Of a DNA stretch of 28,097 bases, positions 27,372 through 28,097 are shown one piece after another. The stretch comes from a virus. Position 1 is the stretch's first letter. The number at the start of each line of letters is the position of its first letter. A program made the position numbers and the translations under genes. The stretch lies in the IMG/VR virus record IMGVR_UViG_3300037585_000076, positions 1-28,097 of that record. One strand, 5' to 3'. The notes beneath the pieces are model-generated. The model was given only the letters and a program-made list of their open reading frames with translations. It made no database searches and was not told where the DNA came from.

Positions 27372-28097
27372 TGAGCAAAGTAGAAACAATACCATATTTA
27401 AGCGGGTTTGATGTAAAACCTTTAGCAGTATCAGGAATAGGAGATGTAACTTTTACTGATGGAACTGATGAAATAACGCCTAACCAAAAACAATGTGAAG
27501 CTTATGGATATACCTATAATGAAGCAACAGGAACTTGTAGAGCTTTTGAATATAGTGCAAGTTTACAAGTAAACACTATTAATGAAAGTAATTTTATTCA
27601 AGGTGCAAATAACACAACTGCAACAGGTACTAACAACACCTATATAATGGGAGAAAATAATACTGTAAAAGGTATGTCAAAAAATAACATTATAATAGGA
27701 AATCAAAACGAAATAGCAAACGGGGTAAACAATGCTAATGTTTTTGGCACTTTAGGAGAAGCTACAGCTGATAACTCAATAGTCTTAGGGGGTAATGCTC
27801 CTGAAGATAATTTAGCTGAAAGACAGTCTATTCATTTAATGTATGGAACACAAACTACAACAGGGAGTACAGTTGATAGTTATTTGAATAATATATCAGG
27901 AAATTACTTTACTATTCCTGAAAATACTGCTATATACTTTCACGCTGATATTCTAGCTGTAAGAGTTGGAGGAACAGGAGCAGGCTCTACAGGTGATTTT
28001 GCAAGTTGGGTAGAAAGAGGAGTAGTAATAAACAAGTCAGGAACGCTAAGTATTGAAAGAGAAAGAGATACAATTAAAAGTTCAGGAACAGTTGGAA
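27371..28097 (+). CDS. Tail fiber/adhesin-like structural protein, 5' part (continues at position 1)
   Basis: The ATG at 27371 overlaps the last base of the upstream stop (TAATG). The frame is open to the window end and matches the frame at the left end. The N-terminal 70 residues are unique (SKVETIPYLSGFDVKPLAVS, then a NQKQCEAYGYTYNEATGTC segment with two Cys). YadA-head-like repeats follow (GANNTTATGTNNTYIMG, IIIGNQNEIANGVNNANVFG). The N-terminal region probably docks to the tail tip and the repeat region trimerises. Confidence 0.65.
   Translation, partial: MSKVETIPYLSGFDVKPLAVSGIGDVTFTDGTDEITPNQKQCEAYGYTYNEATGTCRAFEYSASLQVNTINESNFIQGANNTTATGTNNTYIMGENNTVKGMSKNNIIIGNQNEIANGVNNANVFGTLGEATADNSIVLGGNAPEDNLAERQSIHLMYGTQTTTGSTVDSYLNNISGNYFTIPENTAIYFHADILAVRVGGTGAGSTGDFASWVERGVVINKSGTLSIERERDTIKSSGTVG
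27582..28097 (+). repeat. Right copy of the 516-bp terminal overlap
   Basis: Aligns without gaps to bases 1-516 with 14 substitutions. See the left copy for interpretation. Confidence 0.9.

Noticed and set aside
1-28097. tRNA genes, CRISPR arrays, integrase or repressor genes
   Set aside because: No tRNA T-loop/cloverleaf, spaced repeat array, recombinase motif or lysogeny regulator was found by eye, so a lytic lifestyle is favoured but not proven.

Overview
This window looks like an almost complete circular map of a small, AT-rich, tailed (siphovirus-like) phage, or a lytic relative from a metagenome, that infects a member of the Bacteroidetes/Flavobacteriia. The host call rests on three things. 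One promoter has the Bacteroidetes-type elements TTG - 18 nt - TATCTTTG (10960-10988). Start codons are preceded by A-rich leaders rather than Shine-Dalgarno sequences. The structural proteins resemble families I associate with Bacteroidetes phages. Bases 1-516 recur at 27582-28097 with 14 mismatches, 12 of them synonymous, and the gene cut at the right end continues in frame into the left end, so the unique genome is about 27.58 kb if circular. All supported genes are on the + strand. I recognise no integrase, repressor, tRNA or CRISPR.

Layout, following the circle. (a) 18154-20819: a ParB-like/DNA methyltransferase fusion, then small and large terminase. (b) 20931-27371 and across the junction to 2080: tail module, with a tail assembly chaperone that carries a clear programmed -1 frameshift signal on nine T residues, tail-completion proteins, two large tail/baseplate proteins, a YadA-head-like fiber protein split by the window ends, and a short tape measure. 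(c) 2116-9180: XkdF-type prohead protease, acidic scaffold, major capsid, tail tube, two small structural proteins, a LamG-like lectin protein, a portal with an extra Cys/His C-terminal domain, and a head-tail connector. (d) 9180-10843: lysis-like cluster of tiny overlapping genes (two holin-like membrane proteins, two basic microproteins, a DUF5675 protein with an L,D-transpeptidase-like H...SGC motif) and a metallophosphoesterase. (e) 11027-15380: early/replication module of small unknown genes, a probable annealing-type protein, an SSB-like DUF3127 protein, a DnaA-domain-IV-like HTH protein, a replication initiator-like protein, two tandem membrane microproteins, a PD-(D/E)XK nuclease and NinG. 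(f) 15403-18111: a sigma-factor-like protein, two zinc-finger proteins, a DUF3310 protein and a second DNA methyltransferase.

Proposed working: the host sigma factor starts early transcription at about 10990. The phage sigma-like protein (15752-16297) may then switch on late units. Four intergenic copies of a motif TTCTATTATATAACAG (2837, 5263, 18127, 20914), plus a weaker fifth at 2105, sit directly before late structural or packaging genes and are absent from the early module. One copy follows immediately after an intrinsic terminator (5202-5230). This sigma/motif pairing, the frameshift, the dual-coding lysis cluster and the TTG-started overlapping genes are the most interesting observations. 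No DNA polymerase or helicase is visible, so replication probably relies on the host.
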